Positions 25,369 through 33,197 of a stretch of DNA of 64,000 bases are shown here, piece after piece; within the stretch, counting starts at the first letter, position 1; each line of letters starts with the position of its first letter. The stretch is from CAVTWH01 sp963738365 (lineage in GTDB: Bacteria > Actinomycetota > Actinomycetes > Mycobacteriales > Micromonosporaceae). Below the pieces are notes generated by a model. The model did no database searches. It worked only from the letters and a program-made list of their open reading frames with translations, and was not told the origin of the DNA. The stretch is from assembly GCA_963738365.1 (NCBI GenBank), contig CAVTWH010000007.1, positions 558,001-622,000 of the forward strand, given 5' to 3'. The position numbers were made by a program, and so were the translations under genes.

Positions 25369-28021
25369 AGGGGATGACCACTTCGGCGGTGCGGTGCACG
25401 GTGCGGTCGAAGTAGAGGCCGCGCCAGGGGCGCGGGTGCCAGTCGGGGCCGCCGGGGTGCGGGTAGAGCGGGGCGAGTTCGGCGCCGTGCACGTCGAGGG
25501 CGAGCCAGGCGCCGATGGCGTCGAGTCGGGCGCCGGCGCCGCCGAGGTCGTCGCGGAGCCGGCCGACGGAGCGCCACCAGCCGAGGACGTGGGTGTGCGA
25601 TTCGGGGCCGAGGCTCAGGATGCGGCGCAGGTTGGCGTGGCCGCTGCCGCCGGGGCGCTCGGCGGCGAGCACGGTGGCGGCGGCGTCGACGGCGTAGAGG
25701 ACCAGGAAGTGCGGGGGGCCGGGGCGCAGCGTGGCGGCGGTGGCGGCGAGCAGGTCGGGCAGGGTTTCCCGGTCGTACACGATGGTGTCGCCGGGCAGCA
25801 GGGCCTGCAGGCGGGTGGCGGCGGCGCTGGCGTCGGGGTCGAGGCAGGCCAGCGAGAAGCGGGCGGTCCCGGGCGGGTGGCTGCGGGCCAGCGACGCGAC
25901 CGCCGCGTGCAGCACCGCGCAAGCCTCGTCCACCTGGGTACCGAGGATGGCCAGGTTGCGTCCGGGGGCGCGGGACAGGCGCAGCCGGGCGGACCGGGCG
26001 CGCACGTCGATGGCGGCGCCGAGGAGGGCGACCGGCTCGGCCGGCGGTTCGGTCGCGGGGGCGGGGTAGTCCTCGGCGTCCGCGAGCCGGGGGATGGCGT
26101 CGCCGTCGAACAGCCGCGGCGGGGTGGCGCCGGGTGGCCGCTGCCACCACAGCCGGCCTTGCAGCTTCGTCCACAGGGGACGGTCGCTGGCGGCCGGGAT
26201 GCGGACGATCTGGTTGGCTTCGGGGGCGCCGGAGTCGGCGTTGACCACGGCGTGGTAGCGGGGGACCGTGTCGGCGGCGGTGTTCGCCTCGGCGAGCACC
26301 CGGCGCGCCTTGGGCAGGGCGATGCGCAGGGTGAACTGGGCGACCAGCCCACTGCGGCCCCAGAGCGCCTCGATGCCGGAGAGGTCCTGGCTGGCCAGGA
26401 TCAGGTGGATGCCCTGCGACCGGCCGCGCCGGGCCAGGTCCTCCAGCAGGGTGACCGCCTCGCTGGCCAGGGCGTCGCGGCCGGCGAGCAGCACCTGGAA
26501 CTCGTCGACCACGGCCACGATGCGCGGCCAGCGCCCCTGCGGGTCGTCGGCGCGCAGTTCGGCCAGGGTGGTCACCTCGGCCTGCTTGGCCGCGTCGGCC
26601 CGCTGGCGCAGCTGGGCCGCCAGGTGGCGGAGCAGGGCCAGGCCGAATTCGCGGTCGGTGTTGGCGTTGATGCCGACCAGGCGGACGTGCGGCAGCCAGC
26701 TGGGGTCGCGCTGGCCGGGCGCGAACCGGGCGAAGGACACCCCCTCCTTGAAGTCGAGCAGGTAGAGCTCCAGCTCGTCGGGGGAGTAGCGGGCGGTCAG
26801 CCCGGCCAGCCAGGCGAAGATCAAATTCGTTTTCCCGGTACCGGACGGGCCGCCCAGCAGCGCGTGCGGCGGGAAGTCGCCGAGCGTCACCAGTGCCGGG
26901 CGACCGTCGGCGCCCTCGCCCAGCGGGGTGGTCAACCCGGTCGCCGAGGACTGCGTCCAGTACCGCTCCGGCAGCAGCGTGGTGGCGTCGATCGGCGCCG
27001 GTCCGGCCAGCACCTGCCGGGCCAGTGCCCGGCACACGGCGGTGACCAGCTGCCCGGGCGGGGCGGACACCGCCACCGGCAGCCCCGGGTACCCGGACAG
27101 CGCCGCCACCCCGTCGAGCACAGGTACCTCCTCGACGCTGCCCAGTGCCGGCCCGGGGAACCCGTGCAGCACCAGGTGCACGCCGCAGGCGACGCCGGTA
27201 CGCAGTACCCGGTCGAGTTGGGCGCGCTCGTGCCGGGACAGCTCCTGGCCGGCGTCCTCACGTAGCAGCACCGCCACCCGCCACGGCTCCGGTCGCCGGC
27301 CGGCGGCGGCCAGCTCGGCCAGCGACCGGTACTCGCCGGCCAGCACCGTCTCGTTGATCCGGCGGATCTGGTCGACCAGCTCGTCCAGCAGCCCGGCCAG
27401 CCCACCGGGGCCGACCAGCCGGAGCAGCCCGGCCGGCGCCAGCGGGGCGAACCCGGCCAGCCCGCCACCCAGCCGCTCCGGGTCGTACCCGTACAGGCGG
27501 ACCTGCCCGGGCACCGTGTCGGCCAAGGCGCGCAGCAGCAGCCCGGCGATCACCGCGTCCGGCCCGTACCCGGGCGCCCCGTGCCCGTCCACCCGCACGT
27601 GCGCCCGGTCGAGGAGCGGCACGAACGCCGGTACCTCGGCGGCGCCGTCCACCCGGATGCTGCCCACCCGCAGCGGCTGGGCGGCCCGGGTGCGGGCGCT
27701 GACCGGTGCCCCGACGTCGCCGGTCCACTGCGCCCAGGACCAGCCGGCCGGGCCGGTGACGTGGTCCCGGGCGGCCTGCGCGGCCCGGTCGGCCAGCTCG
27801 CGTACCCGCGCCGCGTGCCCGCTGCGGGCCGCCGTGATGCGCTGGTCCCGGCTGGCCGCCAGGCGCGCCGGTACCTGCGCCGCGGCGGCGCGTACCTGGG
27901 CCAGCCGTTCCCGGGCGGCGGCGAGTTCCGCCTCGGCGCCGGCCAGGCCGGCCCGGGCCAGCGCGCGGGCCAGCGCCACGTCCGCCCGGGCCTGGCTGAC
28001 GAGCAGGTCACGGGCGGCCAC
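25361..28021 (-). CDS. FtsK/SpoIIIE-like ATPase, soluble, EccC-related
   Basis: 886 residues with no membrane span. Residues 1-90 are coiled coil (AGAEAELAAARERLAQVRAA). A mixed domain follows (VGSIRVDGAAEVPAFVPLLD, 120-330). The FtsK/HerA ATPase core begins near 360 with Walker A LGGPSGTGKTNLIF, then LYLLDFKEGVSFARFAPG, and Walker B IVAVVDEFQVLLAGRD, RRGRSQGIHLILASQDLSG. A second, degenerate ATPase-like domain (LAILGTQVDEACAVLHAA) lacks a Walker A. The tandem layout recalls EccC of type VII secretion, but EccC has N-terminal membrane helices. DNA translocation is the other possibility. It overlaps genes on both sides (14 and 8 bp). The frame is intact. Confidence 0.83.
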   Translation of the reverse strand: MAARDLLVSQARADVALARALARAGLAGAEAELAAARERLAQVRAAAAQVPARLAASRDQRITAARSGHAARVRELADRAAQAARDHVTGPAGWSWAQWTGDVGAPVSARTRAAQPLRVGSIRVDGAAEVPAFVPLLDRAHVRVDGHGAPGYGPDAVIAGLLLRALADTVPGQVRLYGYDPERLGGGLAGFAPLAPAGLLRLVGPGGLAGLLDELVDQIRRINETVLAGEYRSLAELAAAGRRPEPWRVAVLLREDAGQELSRHERAQLDRVLRTGVACGVHLVLHGFPGPALGSVEEVPVLDGVAALSGYPGLPVAVSAPPGQLVTAVCRALARQVLAGPAPIDATTLLPERYWTQSSATGLTTPLGEGADGRPALVTLGDFPPHALLGGPSGTGKTNLIFAWLAGLTARYSPDELELYLLDFKEGVSFARFAPGQRDPSWLPHVRLVGINANTDREFGLALLRHLAAQLRQRADAAKQAEVTTLAELRADDPQGRWPRIVAVVDEFQVLLAGRDALASEAVTLLEDLARRGRSQGIHLILASQDLSGIEALWGRSGLVAQFTLRIALPKARRVLAEANTAADTVPRYHAVVNADSGAPEANQIVRIPAASDRPLWTKLQGRLWWQRPPGATPPRLFDGDAIPRLADAEDYPAPATEPPAEPVALLGAAIDVRARSARLRLSRAPGRNLAILGTQVDEACAVLHAAVASLARSHPPGTARFSLACLDPDASAAATRLQALLPGDTIVYDRETLPDLLAATAATLRPGPPHFLVLYAVDAAATVLAAERPGGSGHANLRRILSLGPESHTHVLGWWRSVGRLRDDLGGAGARLDAIGAWLALDVHGAELAPLYPHPGGPDWHPRPWRGLYFDRTVHRTAEVVIPYG

Positions 28022-28859
28022 GGCGCTCCTCTGGTCCGGCGTCGGCGGCGGCCTCCTGACGCAGCACGCCGACCAGGACAGCGGCGGCCACCGCCGAGTC
28101 GGCCGGGTGCAGCGGCGTCGGCAGCGGGGTGGCCGGCGCCCGGCACACCCGGGCCAGCTGGGCGTCCACGGCGGCCGGGGGCAGGCCGGGGAGCAGTTCG
28201 GTGACCCGGGCCCGGGTCAGCTGGGTGAGCCGGTCCAGGTCGGCGGCGACCGGCGGCCGGCCGAGCAGGTTCGCCGCCGCGTCGTAGGCCTGGGCCGGTG
28301 CCAGTGCCGCCAGCGCCAGCCCGACGTGCGCCTTGGCCGCCCCGAGCTGGTCGGCCAGTCCGGCCCGGTCGCCGGCCCGGACCCGGTCGGCGACCCGGGC
28401 GAGCAGGTCGTCCGGGTCGACCGGCCCGGAGTCGCCGCGCTGCTGTTCGGGGGTACCGGTGAGCACTCCCACCCGGGCACTCCACCAGTCGGTGAGCGGC
28501 TGGGCGTCCACACCCCCCGGCGCTGAGCCGGCGCCCGGCCGGGCCTGGCCCGGGGCGCCCGGGGTGCCGGGGGCGGCGGGCGGCGGCGCCGGTGGGGTGC
28601 CGTCCCGGGTCAGCCCGATGGCGGTGAGGTACGCGCTGAACTGCTCCTGGGCGACCAGCAGCGCCCGGGCGGCGTGCTCCAGGTGCTCGACGGCGACCGC
28701 GAGCCGGTCGGTACCCAGCTCGTGGTTGGACTCCTGGCGGGCCCAGCGCAGCAGGTCCAGCCCAGCCCGCAGGCGGGCCAGCCCGGCGCTCACCCCGGCC
28801 ACCGGCAACTCGTCCGTACCCGCCCGGACCTGCGATCCGAGCTCCTCGACCAGCGACAT
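28008..28859 (-). CDS. Helical protein of unknown function in the T7SS-like operon
   Basis: 283 residues. The N-terminal ~85 is helical (LARLRAGLDLLRWARQESNH, LAVAVEHLEHAARALLVAQE), reminiscent of a WXG100-type hairpin. A Pro/Gly-rich linker (about 88-118) leads to a second helical domain (DLLARVADRVRAGDRAGL, LDRLTQLTRARVTELLPGL). There is no signal peptide or membrane span. It overlaps the ATPase start by 14 bp and follows the small helical protein gene by 6 bp. It could be a chaperone or adaptor (EspG-like role), but no family was recognised. Confidence 0.65.
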   Translation of the reverse strand: MSLVEELGSQVRAGTDELPVAGVSAGLARLRAGLDLLRWARQESNHELGTDRLAVAVEHLEHAARALLVAQEQFSAYLTAIGLTRDGTPPAPPPAAPGTPGAPGQARPGAGSAPGGVDAQPLTDWWSARVGVLTGTPEQQRGDSGPVDPDDLLARVADRVRAGDRAGLADQLGAAKAHVGLALAALAPAQAYDAAANLLGRPPVAADLDRLTQLTRARVTELLPGLPPAAVDAQLARVCRAPATPLPTPLHPADSAVAAAVLVGVLRQEAAADAGPEERRGRP

Positions 28860-28865
28860 GGCGGC

Positions 28866-29126
28866 CTACAGCGTCGCGGCGTAGGTCTGTGCCTGGTCCA
28901 CCGCGGTGAGCGTGGCGGTCAGGCACTCCTCCAGCTCGTCGGCGGCCTGGGTGAGGGCCGCCTGGGCGGCCCCGACCGCGTCGTGGCCGCTGCCCTCCAG
29001 GGCGGCGGCCAGGCTCTGCTGTGCTTCGGACAGCTTCTCGTTGGCCCCGCGTACGGCCACCTGGGCGTCGCTGACCTGCTGTATCGCGGCGTTGATGGCG
29101 GCCTTCAACTCGGCGACGCTCGCCAC
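28866..29126 (-). CDS. Small helical protein, WXG100-sized, first gene of the T7SS-like operon
   Basis: 86 residues, two amphipathic helices (LKAAINAAIQQVSDAQVAV, then LTQAADELEECLTATLTAV) joined around GSGHDAVGAA. Length and helical-hairpin layout match WXG100 proteins, but the Trp-x-Gly turn is absent. One Cys lies in the second helix. It starts the minus-strand operon with the FtsK-like ATPase, where EsxA/B-type substrates usually sit, so secretion or partner binding is a reasonable guess. It is intact. Confidence 0.7.
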   Translation of the reverse strand: MASVAELKAAINAAIQQVSDAQVAVRGANEKLSEAQQSLAAALEGSGHDAVGAAQAALTQAADELEECLTATLTAVDQAQTYAATL

Positions 29127-29803
29127 GACCCTGCCCTCCCGAAACCATGCCCCACTGGGAAACGATCAGTCTCCATCCAAACACCGCTACCCGGTCGCCG
29201 GAAGGCTCCGATGCCGACTCGTTGCGGGTTCACCCGATTCACGTTGGCGTACCACGTGATTCATCTGTCCGAAGTGGACGGTCGGTGGCCGTACCGTCGC
29301 TGCCCGGGACGGCAAGGCGCCGCCGGGCGGCACGGACCGGAGGGGCAGGCACCGGGCGGGGCACCGTGCTGCGTCGGAGACCTGCCTGGGGGTAGACCCG
29401 CGGCAGGATGCCGGGTCGATGGAGCCGGTCAGCCGGTCCGGCGGCGTCCCCGTCGCGCCGGGTCGCGCCACGTCGGGCGGCCTGCTCCGGGAAAGTCGGC
29501 CCCACGCCCCGGGTGGGGCCCGCCGCCCCGCCGCCCCGCCGCCGGCCTGGCGCTGGCCGACAGCGGTCACGCCGCCGGGCGGCCGGCCCGGCGGCAACCC
29601 CACCCAGCCGGTGCCGTGGGCCGGCGGGTGGCGTGGCTGGCAGCAAACTGCCATATCAGAGGGCTGCTGGCCAGTTCTGTCGATCCGGTAACTCCCAGGT
29701 GTTCCTCAGCTCACTCCTGCGACAATCCTCTTGGCCAGGAGCCGACGGCGGGCGAATAATTCGCGACAGGCGAAGTGTTCGGGTCGGGCAAAGGGAGGTC
29801 GGG
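29127..29803. other. 677-bp spacer between two divergent genes
   Basis: This separates the T7SS-like operon from the YbhN-like gene and must hold both promoters. The stretch 29150-29290 is less GC-rich and the more likely promoter zone for the operon, though no clear -35/-10 pair stands out. From 29290 to 29640 it is very G/C-rich with several open frames on both strands, none with a ribosome binding site or recognisable protein. Confidence 0.5.
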
Positions 29804-31072
29804 GTGACGGGGATGGCGGAGCAGCCTCCGGGGCGCCCCGCTGCACCTCGACGCCTCCCGCTCCGGGTCCGTACCCTGCTGAAACTGACCGTGGTGGCGG
29901 TGGTCAGCGTGGTCGCCTACTTCGCTGTCCGGCACCGGCTGCCCTCGCTCGGCGCGGTGGTCGACACGGTACGTACCGCCGACGGCCGCTGGATCGTGCT
30001 GGCCGTGCTGGCCGAGGCGCTGTCCATCGGCATGTTCGCCGCCCAGCAGCGGCACCTGTTGCTGGCGTTCCGGGTCCGCATGTCGCCGGTGCGGGCGGTG
30101 GCGATGACGTTCAGCCGCTCGGCCATCGCGGTGGCGTTGCCGGCCGGGTCGGCGGTCTCCGCCGGCTTCGCCTACCAGCAGTACCGCCAACGTGGCGCCA
30201 CCCGGTCCATCGCCAGCACCGTGATGATCCTCTCCGGCCTGGCCTCCACCGTCGGCCTCATCCTGCTGTACCTGGGTGGGCTGAGCACGGTCGCCGGGGG
30301 CTGGCTCGTCGGGCAGTGGAGCGGCCACCGGTGGGGCCTGGTCCTGGCGGCCGGCGCCCTGGTCATCGCCGGGTGCGCCGCCTGGGCGCAGCGGCTGGGT
30401 ACCCGCCGGTGGAGCGGCCCGGCCCCGGTCGAGCCCCCCGCCGACGCCCCGGCCGCCGACCCGGCGACGCTGGCACCGCAGGCCGAGGTACCCACCGACT
30501 GGCCGGCCCGGCTGCGTCGGGGACTGGCGCCGGTACGCACCGCCGTGCACGACGCGCGCCTGGTGCCGGCCCGGCACTGGGTCACCACGCTGGCGTACTC
30601 GGTCGCCAACTGGGCGCTCGACCTGAGCTGCCTGATCGCCGTGGCGCACGCCTGCCACCTGCACCTGGGCAACCCGCACCTGGCCGCCGCGTACCTCGCC
30701 GTGCAGGCGGTACGGCAGTTGCCGGTGACCCCGGGCGGCATCGGGCTGATCGAGACGAGCCTGCTCGCCGCGCTGGTCTCGGCCGGTGCCGGGCAGGCGC
30801 CGGCCGCGGCCGTGGTGCTCGGGTACCGGCTGCTGTCCTGCTGGGTGATCATCCCGACCGGCCTGCTGACCTGGTTCGCGCTTCGGCTGCCCGGCCGGGA
30901 GGCGACCGCGCTGGCCGGTTCGGCGCCCGGGCGGCTGCCCCGTCCGCGCCGGGACCGGCGGGTCCCGGCCACCGTCCGTGAGCTGCCCCGGGCCTACGGC
31001 CGGCGGCTGTCCCGGCTGCGCAACAGCGGCCCCGGCGGGGTCCGCCGCCCCCGCCAGCGCCAGCCGCACTAG
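29804..31072 (+). CDS. YbhN/UPF0104-family integral membrane protein
   Basis: 422 residues from GTG 29804 (AAAGGGAGG eight bases before); ATG 29813 is an alternative. It has about eight membrane spans, including LLKLTVVAVVSVVAYFAV and VMILSGLASTVGLILLYLGG. Family signatures are SRSAIAVALPAGSAVSAGFAY and QLPVTPGGIGLIETSLLAAL. This fold is the flippase-like domain of lysylphosphatidylglycerol synthases and is also found alone. The cytosolic loop (about 30420-30540) is Pro/Ala-rich, and the C-terminal 65 residues are strongly basic. It probably moves or flips a lipid or polyprenol-linked substrate; no catalytic LPG-synthase domain is present. Confidence 0.82.
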   Translation: MTGMAEQPPGRPAAPRRLPLRVRTLLKLTVVAVVSVVAYFAVRHRLPSLGAVVDTVRTADGRWIVLAVLAEALSIGMFAAQQRHLLLAFRVRMSPVRAVAMTFSRSAIAVALPAGSAVSAGFAYQQYRQRGATRSIASTVMILSGLASTVGLILLYLGGLSTVAGGWLVGQWSGHRWGLVLAAGALVIAGCAAWAQRLGTRRWSGPAPVEPPADAPAADPATLAPQAEVPTDWPARLRRGLAPVRTAVHDARLVPARHWVTTLAYSVANWALDLSCLIAVAHACHLHLGNPHLAAAYLAVQAVRQLPVTPGGIGLIETSLLAALVSAGAGQAPAAAVVLGYRLLSCWVIIPTGLLTWFALRLPGREATALAGSAPGRLPRPRRDRRVPATVRELPRAYGRRLSRLRNSGPGGVRRPRQRQPH

Positions 31073-31156
31073 AAGCCTCGCCAGCCCGACCGGACGGCAT
31101 CCGTGCCGCCGCCTCAGCTTGTTGGGCGCCTACCGCCACTGGGTTGAACGGACACG

Positions 31157-31804
31157 CTAGGGAAGCAGGGCCGCGGCCAGCGAGTCGCCGATGAACTGGC
31201 CGTAGCGGTACGCGGCCCAGCCACAGCGGATCACGAGGAGTTCGTACAACTGCGGTGAACTGTAGGTCCACAGCACATCGGTAGCGATCTCCAGGGTCAC
31301 CCCGGGCTTGAGCTGGCCGCGGTCAGCCAAGGTGCGGGCATTGTGGGCCATCCGGTGGCGGCGTTGCCGGTCGCTGTCGTTGAGCAGGGCCGCCATCTCC
31401 GCGTCCGTGGCCGCGGCATCGCGGATCAGCAGGTGGATCGGGGCGACCAGGGGCGCCACTTCAGCGCCGAGGACTCCCCAGCGGTGCACCACCGTGTACG
31501 GGTCGGACTCGCTGCTCTGCATGTCGTCCGAGCGCCGCGGTGCCGCGACCGGACCCTCACCGGTGAGGCTGCGTTCGTAGATTTCCCGCACCAGCCCGGC
31601 CTTGCCCCCGAACGCCTTGTACACGGTGTCCACCGCAACGCCGGCTTCAGCGGCGATGGACCCCATCGTGGTGGCCGCGTAGCCGTGGGCCAGGAACCTG
31701 GCGCGGGCGATGTCGAGGATCGTGTCACGGCTGCGCCTGGCCTGGGCCTGCCGGCCGCGTGAGTCGTACGTGCGGCTCTTTCCACCGGTCTCCACGCGGT
31801 TCAT
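31157..31804 (-). CDS. TetR family transcriptional regulator
   Basis: 215 residues. The N-terminal HTH is DTILDIARARFLAHGYAATT, MGSIAAEAGVAVDTVYKAF, followed by GGKAGLVREIYERSL. The C-terminal ligand domain has TLADRGQLKPGVTLEIATDVLW near the end. ATG 31804 lies only a few bases from an AT-rich TAGCAT-like box, so the transcript could be leaderless; GTG 31792 is an alternative. It is divergent from the NTF2-like and NmrA-like genes, which it probably represses. Confidence 0.9.
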   Translation of the reverse strand: MNRVETGGKSRTYDSRGRQAQARRSRDTILDIARARFLAHGYAATTMGSIAAEAGVAVDTVYKAFGGKAGLVREIYERSLTGEGPVAAPRRSDDMQSSESDPYTVVHRWGVLGAEVAPLVAPIHLLIRDAAATDAEMAALLNDSDRQRRHRMAHNARTLADRGQLKPGVTLEIATDVLWTYSSPQLYELLVIRCGWAAYRYGQFIGDSLAAALLP

Positions 31805-31840
31805 TCTATGCTACCGTATTCAATCTAGCTACTCAGAATG
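31802..31840. promoter_or_regulatory. Divergent promoter/operator of the TetR cassette
   Basis: The AT-rich spacer between the TetR gene and the NTF2-like gene is framed by CATTCT (31802-31807) and AGAATG (31835-31840), an inverted repeat whose left arm includes the TetR start codon. Its low GC against the surrounding sequence marks the promoter pair and a likely TetR binding site. Confidence 0.5.
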
Positions 31841-31855
31841 GAATCGAGGTCCGGC

Positions 31856-32305
31856 ATGAACGGATCCACCGACCCCCTGCTGGTCGTCCGGCGACTCGCG
31901 GACGCGACCAACGCCCATGACCTGGACGCGCTGGTCGCCTGCTTCTCCGAGGACTACCGCAACGACACGCCCGCCCATCCGGTCCGCGGCTTTCGTGGCG
32001 CCGCGCAGGTCCGACACAACTGGAGCCAACTGTTCGCCGGTATCCCCGACGTCGCCGCGCGCATCCTCGGTTCGGCCGTCGCCGGGGACACCGCGTGGAC
32101 GGAGTGGGAGATGTCCGGTATCCGCCGCGATGGCGCGGCCCATCTCATGCGGGGCGTGATCATCTTCCAGGTCGTGGCCGACCGGATCACGGCAGCCCGG
32201 TTCTATCTGGAACCGGTCGATTCCTCCAGCGGCGACGTGAACGCCGCGATCAGCCGAGCCACCATGCCCGACCCGCCCGCCGCACCCGCTGCGGACCGGC
32301 GGTGA
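31856..32305 (+). CDS. NTF2/SnoaL-like protein
   Basis: 149 residues with a SnoaL-like cone fold: VVRRLADATNAHDLDALVAC, FSEDYRNDTPAHPVRGFRG, then WSQLFAGIPDVAARI and TAWTEWEMSG. Members include polyketide cyclases, ketosteroid isomerase-like enzymes and many of unknown role. The start is set at ATG 31856 because GAGG precedes it; ATG 31838 lies within the operator region. GTGA overlap couples it to the next gene. It is probably co-regulated with the NmrA-like enzyme by the divergent TetR protein. Confidence 0.85.
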   Translation: MNGSTDPLLVVRRLADATNAHDLDALVACFSEDYRNDTPAHPVRGFRGAAQVRHNWSQLFAGIPDVAARILGSAVAGDTAWTEWEMSGIRRDGAAHLMRGVIIFQVVADRITAARFYLEPVDSSSGDVNAAISRATMPDPPAAPAADRR

Positions 32306-33147
32306 TCCTCGTTGCCGGCGGTACCGGCACCCTGGGCGGGCCGCTGGTCCAGACGCTGACTGCGGGCGGCGCGCCAGTCCGGGTCCTGACCCGGCAACCG
32401 GCCCGTGCGGCCGCCCTGTGCGCTGAGGGCGTCGAGACCGTCGTCGGTGACGTGCGCGACCCCGACGTCCTCGCGCGGGCAACGGCCGGATGCTCGAGCG
32501 TCGTATCCGCCGTCCACGGTTTCCTGCCCGGCCGCGGGATCAGCCCCGCCACCATCGACCGTGACGCCAATCTCCGCCTGATCCGCGCCGCGATCACCGC
32601 AGGCGTCGAGCATTTCGTCCTGGTATCCGTGCACGGCGCCTCGGCCACCCACCCGATGAGCCTGCACCGCATGAAACACGCCGCGGAACAGGCCCTCACC
32701 GGCAGCGGTCTCGACTGGAGCATCATCCGGCCCGCTCCGTTCCTGGAAACCTGGACCAAGCTGATCGGCGCCCACCTCCACGACCGCGGCACGGCGCTGG
32801 TATTCGGCCCGGGCGACAACCCCATCAACTTCGTCTGCGTCCGCGACGTGGCCGACGTGATCGGCAACGTCATCCACGACAGGTCACAGCGCCGACAGAT
32901 CCTCGACGTGACCGGGCCGGCCAACCTGACCTTCAACGAGATCGCCAACCAGCTGACCGCCAGAGCAGGCACACCCGCCAAGACGAGCCACGTCCCGCTG
33001 ATCGCCCTACGCGCGGCGGCCCTGCTCGCCAGACCCTGCTTCCCCGCATTCGCCCGACAGGCCCACGCCGCCGTCATCATGAACACCACCGACATGACCG
33101 GCGCGACCACCCGGACGCCGGTACAGATCCCGCCGACGATCAGCTGA
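32302..33147 (+). CDS. NmrA-like NAD(P)H-binding protein
   Basis: 281 residues from GTG 32302, overlapping the previous stop (GTGA). An atypical short-chain dehydrogenase with the N-terminal nucleotide site ILVAGGTGTLGGPLVQ, VRVLTRQPARAAALC and VETVVGDVRDPDVL. Substrate-side stretches are HFVLVSVHGASATHP and LDWSIIRPAPFLETW. NmrA-like proteins either sense redox nucleotides or reduce small molecules; the Ser-Tyr-Lys triad is not evident. Paired with a SnoaL-like protein and TetR regulator, it may act on a shared small substrate. Confidence 0.86.
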   Translation: MILVAGGTGTLGGPLVQTLTAGGAPVRVLTRQPARAAALCAEGVETVVGDVRDPDVLARATAGCSSVVSAVHGFLPGRGISPATIDRDANLRLIRAAITAGVEHFVLVSVHGASATHPMSLHRMKHAAEQALTGSGLDWSIIRPAPFLETWTKLIGAHLHDRGTALVFGPGDNPINFVCVRDVADVIGNVIHDRSQRRQILDVTGPANLTFNEIANQLTARAGTPAKTSHVPLIALRAAALLARPCFPAFARQAHAAVIMNTTDMTGATTRTPVQIPPTIS

Positions 33148-33197
33148 GCTGCGGCTTCCCGCTGAGGTTCAGGCCACTGCGGCGTCGGCGGGGGCGA

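Noticed and set aside
29239..29691. Overlapping open frames in the 677-bp spacer
   Set aside because: Pro/Arg/Gly-rich products on both strands with no start signals; typical of GC-rich noncoding DNA.
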